Shown piece after piece: positions 13,219-26,700 of a DNA stretch of 64,000 nucleotides (position 1 is its first letter; each line of letters begins with the position of its first letter). The DNA comes from Viscum album. Its lineage: Eukaryota > Streptophyta > Magnoliopsida > Santalales > Viscaceae. Both the position numbers and the translations under genes were made by a program. The DNA is taken from the NCBI GenBank assembly GCA_963277665.1, contig OY728152.1, positions 1,184,462,357 to 1,184,526,356 on the forward strand, in the 5' to 3' direction. The notes beneath the pieces were generated by a model. It was not told the origin of the DNA. It searched no databases and worked only from the letters and a program-made list of their open reading frames with translations.

Positions 13219-16200
13219 ATTTTATAGATGAATGTATTTTGAAATAAATAAAATATTATATATTTTTAATATATTTATGAATTATCACTATGTTATGTTT
13301 TTTTGTAATGTCAAGAATATCAATTGTGTCATTAAATGGGGTAAATCATGATGATTTTTTTTTATAAAAACTTCATTCCATTTCCAATATATATTTTGAA
13401 ATTTTTATTATATCTAGTTGATAGAGTGAATCATTGGGTAATTATAGTGACAATAAGAAATGATAAAATTTATGAATGAGATATGTTTGGATAATATATG
13501 ATTAGAAATTAATGGTGTCGATTATTATGTAATAACATTATTGTTATGTCCATGAAAAAAGTCATAAGAAAAATGTGAAATCCTCGAACATGACACATGT
13601 TCATGATATATATGATAGTTTATATATGGATAAAATAATGGTTTATTTAATAGAAATGAAATTAATAAAATTTATTAATTGAATAATTTAAAAGGGAATG
13701 TAAATATATTTTCATTGAATAATATTAAAAAAATAATAAAATGATTTAGAAGCATTACCATTTCTATAATATTAATAAGAGGTTGATTTAATATATAAAA
13801 ATGACTAAGGATGATGATGATGTTGTGATGAACATCTAGAGGACATAACAACAACTATATTTTCACAGAGTTATTTTTATATTTCTGTTAACTGAAACAT
13901 GAATTAAATCAATGTAAACAAATAATTGACACTATATTTTTCATCATATCACTATCTGTTATCATGTACTAATGTTTCTAGGGATATACTTCCATATATA
14001 ATGTTTATTATTATATGGAGGAATGAAATGAAAGATAATTCAAGTTATTTATCCTTGGATTTTTATATATATCCATAATCCAAAATTATATTAATGAACC
14101 ACTAATAATAAATACATTACCTAAACCAATATATTTAATAGGACTGTTAATTTTTAGTGTTTTTGACGGCATACATAAAAAATTATTTCATCCCTTTGGA
14201 TATAGTCTAGTGTAAGGGAATAATATAATTTCCAACATCTTAATGAACTTAAAATTCTTTATCATAATAAAAATCTATGTTTATGAATTGAGATTTAGAT
14301 AAATTGAAATTCTGTTACACATATCCAAGGAAAAATATCCAATCAGGTGTAAGCTCTTGGGGAATACATTGAATTTAGTTAACATAGTTTTTAATAATAT
14401 CTCAAATGCCCTTTTATTAATATTCATAGTTTTGTTATGTCAACTTGTTGGGTAAATATTCTTATGATTAAAAAATATGAATATTGTTTATGAATGAAGT
14501 TTTTCACTTAAGATGGTTTGAAAAGAATTTCTTTATTTCAATAATTATTATAAATTCTAATTCTATCACCATGACAAGGTTCTTATAGAATTCTCAAATG
14601 GAAATATTTCATTTTATTATCCTAATTTCATCTCCTATAATATGTTGACAATTTTTATTAAACTAGCATATATATTTATATGCTATCAAAATATTTATTT
14701 TTTTAATTATAAAATCTATCAAACCGAAGAAAAATATTAATTTCTATCATTTATGATGATGAAGAAATATTTAAATAACATTACTCATTTAATGATTCAT
14801 AAAAATCAAATTTCATTGATTTTACTGACATAATATTTCTAAATGATGCAACCAATACTCTAAGAAAAATAATATGTCATATAATTTATTATGAATAAGT
14901 ATTTTTTAAATAATAACTACTTTAATTTCATCAACCTTTTCAATTTTATAAAAAATAAAATATCATCCATTAAGAGTTTTTATTTTCATGAATTAATCAT
15001 TAATTACTTATACCCATAAAATCATAAACATTGAAGGGGTTTTCATTAGTATATTATGAATAATCACAAATCCATAGATCTCATTCCCTGTTTATTATTT
15101 ATTATTCATGATTTCATCCATTCTAACATCTAACAACCAAATTATCATCATAAAATAACTTTATAATTCTATTAACCTCCAAGAAATTGTTCATATTATT
15201 AATTCCACATATTGAATATTTACTCTTATTGTGATATTATTAATATATTAATAATAATAAATAAAATAAATGAATATTTCAATATTTCACTATTGAAACA
15301 TAATTAATGTATAGTGATAAGATAAATTAATGATCCACATTTACATATGTTCATTCAAATATATCTACATATCTTACATTTTTATGTAACTATAATATAT
15401 TCTATCATATAAATAGGTTGAGATCTGCGAAATAGGTATATTAAATTATACCCACTATAATTTAATGAGAGCAATGAAAATCATCTAATAGGATATCTAC
15501 ATTTTTAAAAAATGGAATATCATCTATAATCATTAAATTAATCAATATTTTATTTTTGTGATAATATATTGATATCCTTTTTTAATAAACATGAAAAATA
15601 AAAACATGATGTTAAGTAAGTATTTCAATTTTTTTATCATATTAAAATAATAATCTAAGATCTTATAAGTGTTTGACTACACAAAAAATATTTCAATGAT
15701 ATATATTGGCCTTATACAATGAGGAAAAATATATAACAACATTAGAATTAAATTAATATATAATATTATATACTAAATTCATAGGTAATTTTTTTTAAAT
15801 ATATAGACGTGAAAATTATTAAATATAACTATTGATATTGATGCATTGTTCATTGTTAATATATAAAAATAAAACTATATAATTTTGATAGAGGAAACGT
15901 ATTTATTATAAAATTTCATGGTATAAATGATTGTTGGGTTAGAAAAAATGACATATTATTTATTATTATATTGAGAGTATGTATAAAATGTATGAATTTT
16001 TATTGTCTGTCAAAATGAATTTTAATTTTGCAATATTCCCCAGATTCACTCTAAGGATTTACTTTTTGTGAATGATGACTCTAATATTTTCTCCATTATA
16101 TAGTGCAATGTTTAATATAATTTCTACTATTATTAAAATAGAAGAACCATAAAATAGATTATGAATTTTAAGAGATATGATCTTTTAATTATTGAGACCC

Positions 16201-19025
16201 AATATATAAAAATGGATTTCCTTTATTTTCTCAATGGAGACACTATCAAGAATCATTTATTTGCCTTCCAACACAAGAAGCATCTCCAAATTCCATTGAA
16301 AAAAATTTCAAATTTTTTTACATCCTTAAGAGGTAGGATGCAGATATGAGAAAATTTTATATAATTATTTTAATGGAAAAATATAATTATTGTAACATAG
16401 TATATTTAAAGAAATATGATAAATCAACTTGGTGTCTAGGAAAACTCAATTCACCAACACAACTCATCAAATAATTTCATTATATTAATAAAACTAAAAT
16501 ATGATCATTATCTCCAAAAAATATATCAATTTAAAATTTGATTATTTATCAATCTATATTAGTTCATTATACTATTAAAAATGTTACTAATGAAGTTAAG
16601 ATATCATCATATCTAGTTTTTGATTCATAATCATGTCATTATAAAAAAAATTATCTCAATCATGATTTGAACAAATAGATGAAATATATTTTCATAGATT
16701 CAGTAAATGAAATAACATGACAATATGGTTTCCATATCAACTTATTTATATATATTATTTATTAATTTCCACCATTTTTTGTAATACTATAATATAGTAA
16801 ATTTAATTCCTACTTTTTTAAAGTATAATATAACAATATTATAAGGAATATATTTTATAATAAATATATCATCTATTTAGCCATAAATAGTTCACTTGAT
16901 CCCATGAGTTGAATATGTCATTAAATTTTGAATTTATCATTAAATAATTTTCAGTGAAATGATAGATTTATATATTATTTATTGTTTTTTACACAAAAAC
17001 CATGTAATTTATGATTCATTGCGCATTATAACAAACATTACAAACTAGATTCGAAATAAACATTAGATTCATGGATGTAACTACTCAAAAATAATATCTC
17101 AAAATGAAAATACTACATTATATTCATTCCAAAAATATTTCCATTTTATAACTATACAAAATTATGAAGAAACATCAACAGATATATCTCATTTATTCCT
17201 CATCCAATAATTTTCCCCACATTAGTAAATATGATATCACAATTATAATCCATAATGAGGCGGAATGTGGATGGTAAATCATTACATCGTCCAAGTTATT
17301 GAGTAAACATGAATATCATAAAAACACATATATAGATTTCTAATTGTCCTAAAGAATAAAATAAATAACATTATATTTAATAATATGATATTTTGAAACT
17401 ATATAGTTTAATGATATAATTATTCAATGAAAATTTATCCAATAATTGAATGTATCAACTCATGGTTAAAACCATAAAATGAATATAATAGTAAACATAA
17501 TATTTATAATCTAAATTCATAGGATGAAATTTTATTCTTAATCATTGGGGATGGATATGAATATAAATGTAAGTGAAAAATCATATTATTAATAATATGG
17601 AACATAATATATTCCATATAGAGAGAAAATATGGATAGTTAAAAAATACCAAATCACTTTTATATATATGGAAACAATAAAAAATGTTGACATAGTTGAA
17701 AAATATGCTTTAGGAAAAAATCATTGAATATCATCACACAATAATTATTCAAAAGTATTTTTATTTGATACATCCTGTTTAGAAACCAAAAATTTAAATA
17801 TATATATTTATTTTAAAATAAACCATGTCAAGTAAATCATATGATTTTAATTCCTTTTAAATACAGAATGGGCAATAAAGTACAATAGGTAAAATATAAT
17901 TCAACCTTTTTCAAATTTACATACATTATAAATATACACAACCAATTTAAAACTGAATTTTTAAAATCTGTTGTGAAATATTATTTAATGATTTAAATTT
18001 TTTAAATTTTTCCAAATAATGGATCCTTGTAATTGAGAAAATGATTAAAATTTTAAATATGGAGAAAAATATAATTCATATGATTATTAATGGAATACAT
18101 TAAATATATTAAAATTATATTTATTAATAAAAAAGATGAATGATATATGAAACTATTTATTTTATCAAAAAACCCTTATTGAAAATCAAACTATTATATA
18201 AAATAAAAAAATGAAAAAGGTTGAATCCAATAATAGAATAAAAAATTTTAAGATAACTAATTATAACACCAGGAATATGCTTTTATTAACCAATAACCCA
18301 TAATGGATACAGATAACTATAAGTGATAAATATTTCTTTATATATGGTATGAATGTATATCCATAGTAAATAATGTGAAACAAAAAATTATACAATTATA
18401 ATGAATAATGTAACGAAATTATATGATTTATGTTCAAGAATTGATTATTTATTTGTGAATGAAGGTTGCATTATCATAAATCATTACTACTTGGTAAAAA
18501 AAATTATCAATATCCACATGAAAACTAGAACATGATTTTTATTATAGATCCCATAATATATATTGATTATGATTAAAAACATCTCTGGAAAATAAATACC
18601 CCATAATGAGAAATCATAGTGCATAAAATGTATTATGTCTCAATGAATCATAATATAGATATAAAATCCTCCTTCATTTTACTAATGAATAAATTAAACC
18701 ACTCTATACTCTAATATAAAAAATTTATCTATATTGATTTACCATATAATCATACTTAGGTCAATTATATTTGTTTTCTCCATTTACTATGACAATAAAA
18801 ACCTAGTATATAAGTCACATTATAGAAATTACTTACCATAAGATATTGGAAAATATATGAACCAAAATGTTCTTCATGAGTTACTAAATAGAGATAAAAA
18901 AATAGAGTATATTACATAAGAAGGGAATAATTTTCTTCAGATAGTACTATATAAAAAATATATTGAAAAATATTCCAAAGTATTTCTCCCCAATTACTAT
19001 ATAAATTTATAACAGGTTAGTAATA

Positions 19026-19260
19026 AATGATCAAAGATAAAATCCCAATGAATTACCTCATTGTAAAAAAGTTGGAAGGAGTGCTCGTGATTATTGAGAG
19101 GGCTTGTCACGCTGAACACAAAATTATTTAATTTTTGGAAACCATTGAAATAACCCCTATGATGTTTGGTGGTACTTTTCCCACACTGGTGAGGCCATTA
19201 ATATTTGGGAAGTGGATCTTTTATTGGAATAGATATGTATTGAGAGATTACCGATGAATA
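19026..19260 (+). pseudogene. GC-richer block, copy 2
   Basis: Counterpart of 10985-11230. The first part encodes the same stretch with KLEGVLVIIERACHA. A stop follows the HKII segment, and the frame then resumes with FGGTFPTLVRPLIFGKWIFY. Two copies that stay readable over most of 70 codons despite about 10% divergence are notable, but the stop shows this one is not an intact gene. Not recognised. Confidence 0.25.
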
Positions 19261-19766
19261 TGGGAGTCTTTAAATTCCATGAAAAATATAGACGTATAGT
19301 TCATGGAAGATATTAAATTAAAATAGATAAAAAATAATATATAATAAATAAGAATTCATATTTAAACTCAATACTAAGAACTTAATATAGATTATGGATG
19401 AATATTGTGTCCTTATTCATCTCTTTAATGAATGCATGATTATAATGGAATATCTACGTATGGATTAGAATAAAATAGAACCCTATTTCAAAGAAATTGG
19501 TAAGAGTTTCGAGGGAGTAAAAATTTTCCTTATTGTTATGGTATACATAAGGTACATGGAAGTAATTTTTTTAAGTTAAATTGGACGAATTTAGTGATGT
19601 AATATAATTTATTATTTCCTATGTTTGGTTTTTTATGATTTAGTTCTCACTGAACCCCAAAAAAATATTTTTTATGTAAGAAAATTTAAATTTTTTATAA
19701 ATGAGATATATAATGTCAAGAAAATAATAATAATAATTAATTTCATGAAAAAAATATGTGAAATAC

Positions 19767-19881
19767 CTATTTCCATTTGACTGACTTTAACTACTAATCT
19801 ATATCCCCGTGATGGTAATAATGACCATGAGAAGTCGTTGATAACCATGCCACCCATCCCTATACATGATCCTTGAAAACC
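19767..19881 (-). pseudogene. Exon-like 115 bp block, copy 2
   Basis: Minus-strand counterpart of 11724-11838, with the same length and the same border signals (TTTAATCAG/GG and GAAATAG/GTATTT). It reads GFQGSCIGMGG, MVINDFSWSLLPSRG, YRLVVKVSQMEI. It keeps more C and G than copy 1 and probably lies closer to the ancestral sequence. An internal exon of a host gene captured in the duplicated segment is the simplest reading. No neighbouring exon could be joined with confidence. Confidence 0.42.
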
Positions 19882-20638
19882 CTGATTAAATGCTTCCAAA
19901 TGACATATATATGGTGTGAAAAATAATACAATTAAGATACCAACATGAATCTATAAAATTAATATCACCATAAAACTATTAGTTAATTATCATAAAATCC
20001 AGTGGTTATAGAAATCTCAAACGAAAACCCTTTAGTAAAACATACATTCAATTTAATTAAATGAATTCTATATTTCCATATATATGTAATATATTATGTA
20101 TATGAAGATGATTATAAGTTAATAAATATAATTATACTTGGAAATACCATAATATAAACACATGAAAAATAAAATGACTTATAATATAATCATGTATAAA
20201 AATAATGAATATTGGGCTCTGGAGTATGAGAATATGTAATCAGATATGAAAATGTATATTGATTCATGCATACTGTTTATCCTATAAATATAAAATCATG
20301 AAATAGTATAAAAATATATAAAAAATAATTCATATTTTTTCTTCAGACCATATTGTTTTAATATGTATCTAAACCATCACACCCACGGTGGAATTTGTTC
20401 TATGAATTCAACAATCCTTGGAATGACTATTGAGTTCATTTTATAGATAAATTCTTATAAAATCTCCACCACTAACATGATTAAAAATTGATTTTCATGC
20501 CACAATCATCAATGAGTCATTTCATCGAACACATAACGTGAAATATTTTTTTTAATAAAAACAACTCCAAAAATAATTTTTTATGTCTACGATCATGAGA
20601 TATTGAAATTAAACACTATGTTCAATGAAATAGAAGAT

Positions 20639-21150
20639 TCTCCACATTGTGATTAAACAAATGAGTAAGTAATATTATTTAAATATATTGGTTTTCATCT
20701 AGTCATTTGAATAAATTAAATGAATGGTATTAACTAAATTATGAAAATATATTTTATTCATTTTTATATCAATACATAATTGGATACAAATTAATTATAA
20801 ATTAATATAAAACACCAAATGAATATAATGGAATAGTTTTTATAAAAAATAATTTATATGTTCCAATCATATTTTATCATAATAAATTAAATTAATTAAA
20901 ATTATTAAAATTTGTATTGAATATTTTATAATATATAAGAAATAAACTTTGTTGAATTCATCCAATATGTTTGATTTGATAAATTTAAGAAAAAATTGAA
21001 TATAAAGAATTAAAAGATATATGTTTTCAAAAAGTTAACTTCTCATCCTTTCAAGGGATCAAAAATTGTAAAAAAAGATTTTAACACTATAAATAAATTT
21101 TATTTTAAAAATGTAAATCATTTATAAAATTTCAAAATCAATGTTTTATT
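20639..21150. other. AT-rich spacer before the old LTR
   Basis: Sequence to the right of the duplication breakpoint and left of the first clear LTR alignment. It is extremely AT-rich with no open frame. The LTR might start within it, because the left limit of the LTR alignment is soft. Confidence 0.4.
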
Positions 21151-23700
21151 ACATTGAAATTTTTGTATTTTTCTGAGGAGTATATTTTTTATTAATATTC
21201 TAAAAAATTGAATTTTAATTAAAACTACATGTTTATATTGTTTATTTATATAGTTAATTATATTTTATATTATTCTTTATGTATCATTATTTAAATTATA
21301 TATAAATAAATCCAATTTAGGTTATTTTAATAAATTTCACAATGAAATTTGAAATAAAAACTTTTCAATCCATTTCACTTTTTAAATATTAATCCCACTA
21401 ACTAATTTCATCTACGAGATTAATTTTAAATCTGATTATTACATTTAGTGAATTGAATTTGGAAAAATGGATATTTTTTTAATCATATGGTTCACAATAG
21501 ATAGTACGTTCATTTAAATATTAAAAGGACCTCTCTAATTTTTTTTCATATTCTTTGTTCTCCTAAACTCATTCATCCATAATAGAATTATATCTACTAA
21601 ATCGTATATATACTCTATTGTTAATTTTAAAATTTAAAATATATAATCCATTTCGTTTATCATTAAATCATATTCATAAAAAGGAATCCATTGACCAAAT
21701 TTTAGCTGTTAACTATACCCCTTAATAATAATTTTAATTTTAAAAACCACATTTATGGATTTCCATAAATGTATCAATATGGTTATATATGATTTTTATT
21801 GGAATATTATAACATATTTCATGTTATTTAAATAATATATACTGATAAATTTAAATAAAATCAATCTAGTTCTTAGAGTTCAGAAAAAAAATTGAACATT
21901 ACATTTATCTTTAACATTTTATCAAATGAATCAACATCATTCCTGAAATTTATATAACATTTTATAATAATAATACTTATATATATTTTTAATACTATAT
22001 TATTACACTGCATTAATTTTAATACCATTTTTCTAGAATATCAATAATATTACACAAGTGAACAGTATATAAAACCATTAAACGACATCAATTAGAGCAA
22101 CAAAAATAATAAAATATTATTAATTAATAGAGGTAATATGTTTTAAAATGGTCTTATAAGGTATTATAAATATTAATATAGATATTTAATAACAAACTAT
22201 CATTCACTAAAACATTACACAAGAGTTTTGAACACTCTTGAAGAAATTCAAACATGCGGAAACAAATTTCTTAACCTAATTTCCATTATTGTGGTTATTA
22301 TTATACATATTGACTATATTGTGGTTTTTTATGTATAAAATTAATTTTACTATAAATTGATTTATTTTAAATTTTTTATATGGATCTATATTTCATAAAC
22401 TTATTTTTTTTCTTTTGATTAATTCCCACATCAATAATTTGACATTTATAAGGTACATTATTTTAGAAATTATATTTGTAACGTTAACCATTAAATGATC
22501 TATTTCATCCATGTCTATGTTATTTTAAAATTATTACAAATTTTAATCAATATTATCTTATTATTTTTTAAATTTATTTCTAACTATGTTTGTTCTACAA
22601 ATAAAATATTTTTAATGTATTGTATTTTTAATTTTCAAAAATAGGTTATTTGTGATTTTTCTGATAAAAATATAGAAGGAATGTTTTTATGTGTCATTCT
22701 GAAATATTGTATTTTCCCACCATCATGAATATTTAATGATTTTATGTTAATTTTTAAATTTCAATTTTTATTTTCTATGAAAAGGGTTTCTTTATGATAT
22801 GATCAATGTTTATATTATAAATGTCACTTTTATTAAAGGTATTTTGATATCCAAAAGTGAAAATCAGTTGAGTTTAAAATATTTTATGAAATAACTTATG
22901 AAAAAAATATAAATTCATGAATATTTTTAATCAATATATGTTAATTGTGAAATAAACAAGGGTTGGAGTAGAAATTACTTGATATCCACATTATAATAGA
23001 AATTGGGGTGGACTAGATTGTGTCGATAAATTACTTTATATATTAGCATGGGGTGGCCCAAATATCACTGAGAAAGCATATTATATCAAAATATGGGGAG
23101 TTCAAGATTGTGCCTGGTGTGCCTCTTACATCTTATCATTAGTGGCCCAAATAGCACCGTGTAATCCCTAAATAAAATTTTTATGTTATATATAATATGA
23201 TTTACAATGTTGACTACTTATATTATATATTCTTGATAATGATTAATCATATATGTATATTTATTTTCAAAATATAATATATTTATTATTTTTTAAAGAT
23301 AATTCATTTTTAGAAAATATTAATTTTAAAATAATATTTTTTATTTAATTACACTACACTCAAATTTTTAATTTCGTGATGACCCTTATGGATATTGTTA
23401 TGATCATCCAAAGTTTTTATACTTTTTTATAATTTCAAGGATGAGTAGGAATGAGGATGATCATAATATGATAATCATTTTGATATGTCCTAAAAAGAAA
23501 ACATGTTTAATTTTATTAGGGCTTCCTAAGGTGGAAAAAACTAATACTAGGTGTATGTTTCCAATTGTAATATATGGGTATACTTTTAACAGTTTTTCCA
23601 AATTCTCTAAATTTGTAAACCTAAAATGTACATGAGAAAATGATGTTATTTGAAGTTTTAAAATCACTACAATATAAATTGTTTAAGTTATAGTTCATAG
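21150..23700 (+). repeat. Left long direct repeat (probable 5' LTR of an old element)
   Basis: Aligns collinearly by eye with about 45.55-48.08 kb for some 2.5 kb at roughly 65-75% identity. Anchors include TTCCCACCA(T/C)CAT near 22713 and 47063, the 45 bp arrays, and a match from 23518 to about 23580 with 47920-47985. Both repeats have the same orientation and enclose the copia domains, which suggests LTRs of one plus-strand element. The TG...CA ends cannot be fixed because of divergence. Borders are good to about 100 bp. Confidence 0.6.
22960..23170 (+). repeat. 45 bp period tandem array in the left LTR
   Basis: Unit starts of the type GGGGTGG(C/A)(C/N) fall at 22960, 23005, 23050, 23095 and about 23140, exactly 45 bp apart. 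Units read roughly GGGGTGGCCCAAAT..TGCC..GTAAT..(AT-rich tail). They stand out by their G-runs. Their place in the LTR would suit a U3 enhancer-type repeat, which is an inference. Confidence 0.75.
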
Positions 23701-26700
23701 AATTTTAATTAGATTAGTGTTTAGTAATATTTTTATTATAGATTATTTCCTTCTGAAATTATATTATGCGATATATATATAATCGTGGGATTATATGATT
23801 AAGTATAACTAAATGTTTTTATTATTAAACATCACTATAGTGGTTTAAGGTGGTGTATTTCTATTATATTAATCAAATTTATGGAATTTGGATCTATATT
23901 GGTAATTGATTATGGAATAATGGTTTCGAGGGTAACATTATCCCATGGTTTCAATGGGTTGTATCATTAAATGGTACATTTTCATTTTAAAATCTGTTGA
24001 ATTTATTTCTTTTTTTAATGATATTGTATTCTTCAAATCGAGGATAATTTTTCAAGATAGATGGAAAATGAACATTCACTACTTTCCTTTCCCTTCCAAT
24101 GGATTTTATTAACACAATTGTTGAAAATTATTGTTCAGATTATTTTGATAGCATTATACGTTTTCAAATTATATCAAAAAAACAGTTTGACTTCTCTAAC
24201 ACCATTTATAATTTAAAAATAAATTATGTGTACTATTATCTTTTTTATTTTACATTTAAATCTAAAACATTTCCTACACTATCAAAAAATGAAATCCCAC
24301 AAAAGATAGTACAAATTACATTTTGGATGTTAGGCATCATGCTGGAAGATAATTGGTGTACCAATGAAATCATGACGTCTAAATTTATCAATGAATTACA
24401 TTCTTATGTTCAATATATGCAACATTCATGGGATAATATAGATGAATAATGAGGATATAATTAACATATCTGATTAATGTAATGATTTTTTAATGAATAA
24501 GATGCTCATTTATGGTAAATGGTTTTAGAAGGATGTTTAGTGAAGGTTGTGTTTATGCATTGTGTATTAAAATTTATGATGTAATGGTATTTTAGACATA
24601 TTACGGTTGTCATTGAATGGTTATGGATTTTTCTATAGTAGTATCTATTTCCATAAATTTGGAATCATATGTTTCATGTTATTGATATATATAAAATGTG
24701 GTAAAAGTGGATAATTTTTATGGTACATGTAACACTTATGTTTATGATATAACAAATGATTTTTGAGGAAAATTTCCTTTATTTTTATGGACTTAAGATT
24801 GAGGGTATTTGTAGTATTTCTGGTTTATATGAACTATAATTCTGAGTTAATTATGGGTTCATATTTATTTGGATGCAAAATGAATGTTATGAGATAACAT
24901 TTGACGATAAAACATTTATTTGGTGTCATATATGTTAAGGGTATTGTTTGGAAAAATTAAATCAACATAAAATTGTATTGTATTTGGGTTGATTATATTT
25001 GATGATAATGAATGTTTCTAAGGAATTTTGTGGAGGTGTAGAGATATTACATAATATGCATATTTATAATTATATAGGACAATGTTTACAATGTTATAGA
25101 ATATTTTAAATGGTATATTCAAATGGTTCATTGTTAAGTAAGGGAGAATCGTGAATAAAATATGAGAGAATCATTAAATTGAGATGACAGGGACAAAAGC
25201 CAAAATAATTGATGAAAATGCCTAGAAATTTTTATCTACACCCTTTACTGATGTAGTGAGACATAGAAATGTTTCTAAGGCTTCATAATTATGATGGTGG
25301 TTCATGAAGTTAGTTCTAGAGGGAAAATTTTATGTCAAATGGATTTTTGTGAAACTTATAAATGACTACCAAGTAATGTGAGCATCATTAATGTAATTAT
25401 GTTCTTGAAGGCCATAGTCCGAAAATAAAAATTGGGATTATGAAAGACTATTTGATCATTGTGATAGATGTTATATTCATGAGTTGTGTTTGTTCCGTTA
25501 TGTCTATTTGAGATTCATTCAAATTTTGTTCATTGTAAAGGTAGTGATCATCACAAAAGTGTTGAAAATTGATTTCCTAAAAATCCTATGGAAAAGTTAT
25601 TTTCATCAACTCAATGAATACGGGACATTAAAAGACCAAATATCTAAAAATTATGGTGTAAACCTTATTTATAACTAATGGAACAACATGTTAATATCTA
25701 TAGAATGTGTTTGAATAATTACTTGAGAAGTCAGAAAAAGAAGTGCATGAATATGAAATATTCTGTTGGTAGTGAAACATCAGAAGAGAGTTAAGAAATT
25801 CCCATTGGGAATGTATTCATCCAACCCTAAACATTTCAAATGAATTGATCCTAGTAATATAAGGGATCTATCCAATATCATTAATTTTGGAATTAAGCCT
25901 TAATAGAATTGATACATTGAAAAATAACCATTTTATGTTCACTAGACATAGCCAAGTGAGGGTGAACCAAGTAAAATTAATAGTCAATTTTCATGATTTC
26001 ATTTTTTGAATAAATTTAATTGGAAAAAATATAGAATAGTTTTCTATCAATGGAATGAGATCTCTAGGGGAAGATATTTTAATAAATCATACTCTAATTT
26101 ACACCCTCTGTTAGGGTATTTTTCCTAGTTTTCGAAAAATTAGTATCAGGGGTCATGTTTCAATGTTAAATATTCTTTCTCAGTAAATGAAATAGAGGTT
26201 ATCAATAAAAAACTAATTATGATTTTAGATGGAAACAACATTAAATTATGAATGATTTAGATGCATAGGAACATTAAATAATTAGGAATGTATGGCTTTA
26301 TAACAGTAATGAATGGTATATCAACCCATATCGATAGTGGTGATTTTTTAAAAACATGCTAAAGGGAATTAAAAGTTGACACTAAAGGAATCATTTTGTT
26401 AGAGGGATCCCTATAAAATGAAATAGATATAATGTGTACATTGTGAATTTCATTACATGTTATATGAGAGAAGATATATAATATTTGTGAGGCTAATTCA
26501 AAAGTTAGGGAAGAAAAGATTATTGTTCTATAGAAAATGTATCAAGATATTAAAATACACCTAAATGAATTTGTCGATGAATTCATTGATCTTGGGTGTG
26601 TTTTTTTGGATTACATGTGTGGTATTAGATAAAATATTGAAAATTTAATGATTTTTAACGGAATATTGTGAAAAACTCCACCTCATTTCAAATTTAATTT

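Larger units (their letters stand above)
12590..20638 (+). repeat. 7.5 kb tandem duplication, copy 2 (interrupted)
   Basis: Second copy of 5115-12589, same orientation. It begins with the same 46 bases, is broken by a 585 bp insertion at 12634-13218, and then follows copy 1 to the shared AAGAT at 20634-20638. Copy-specific changes include 102 extra bases near 13.62-13.74 kb and a 169 bp loss near 17.21 kb. In copy 1 the lost piece lies between CCAAT at 9023-9027 and CCAAT at 9192-9196, consistent with a microhomology deletion. There is also a gain of about 30 bp near 17.30 kb. Confidence 0.85.

Noticed and set aside
25440..25500. YERL..CDRC..H..C, resembling a CCHC zinc knuckle
   Set aside because: Spacing is C-x2-C-x2-H-x2-C instead of C-x2-C-x4-H-x4-C and neighbouring frames give no gag match.
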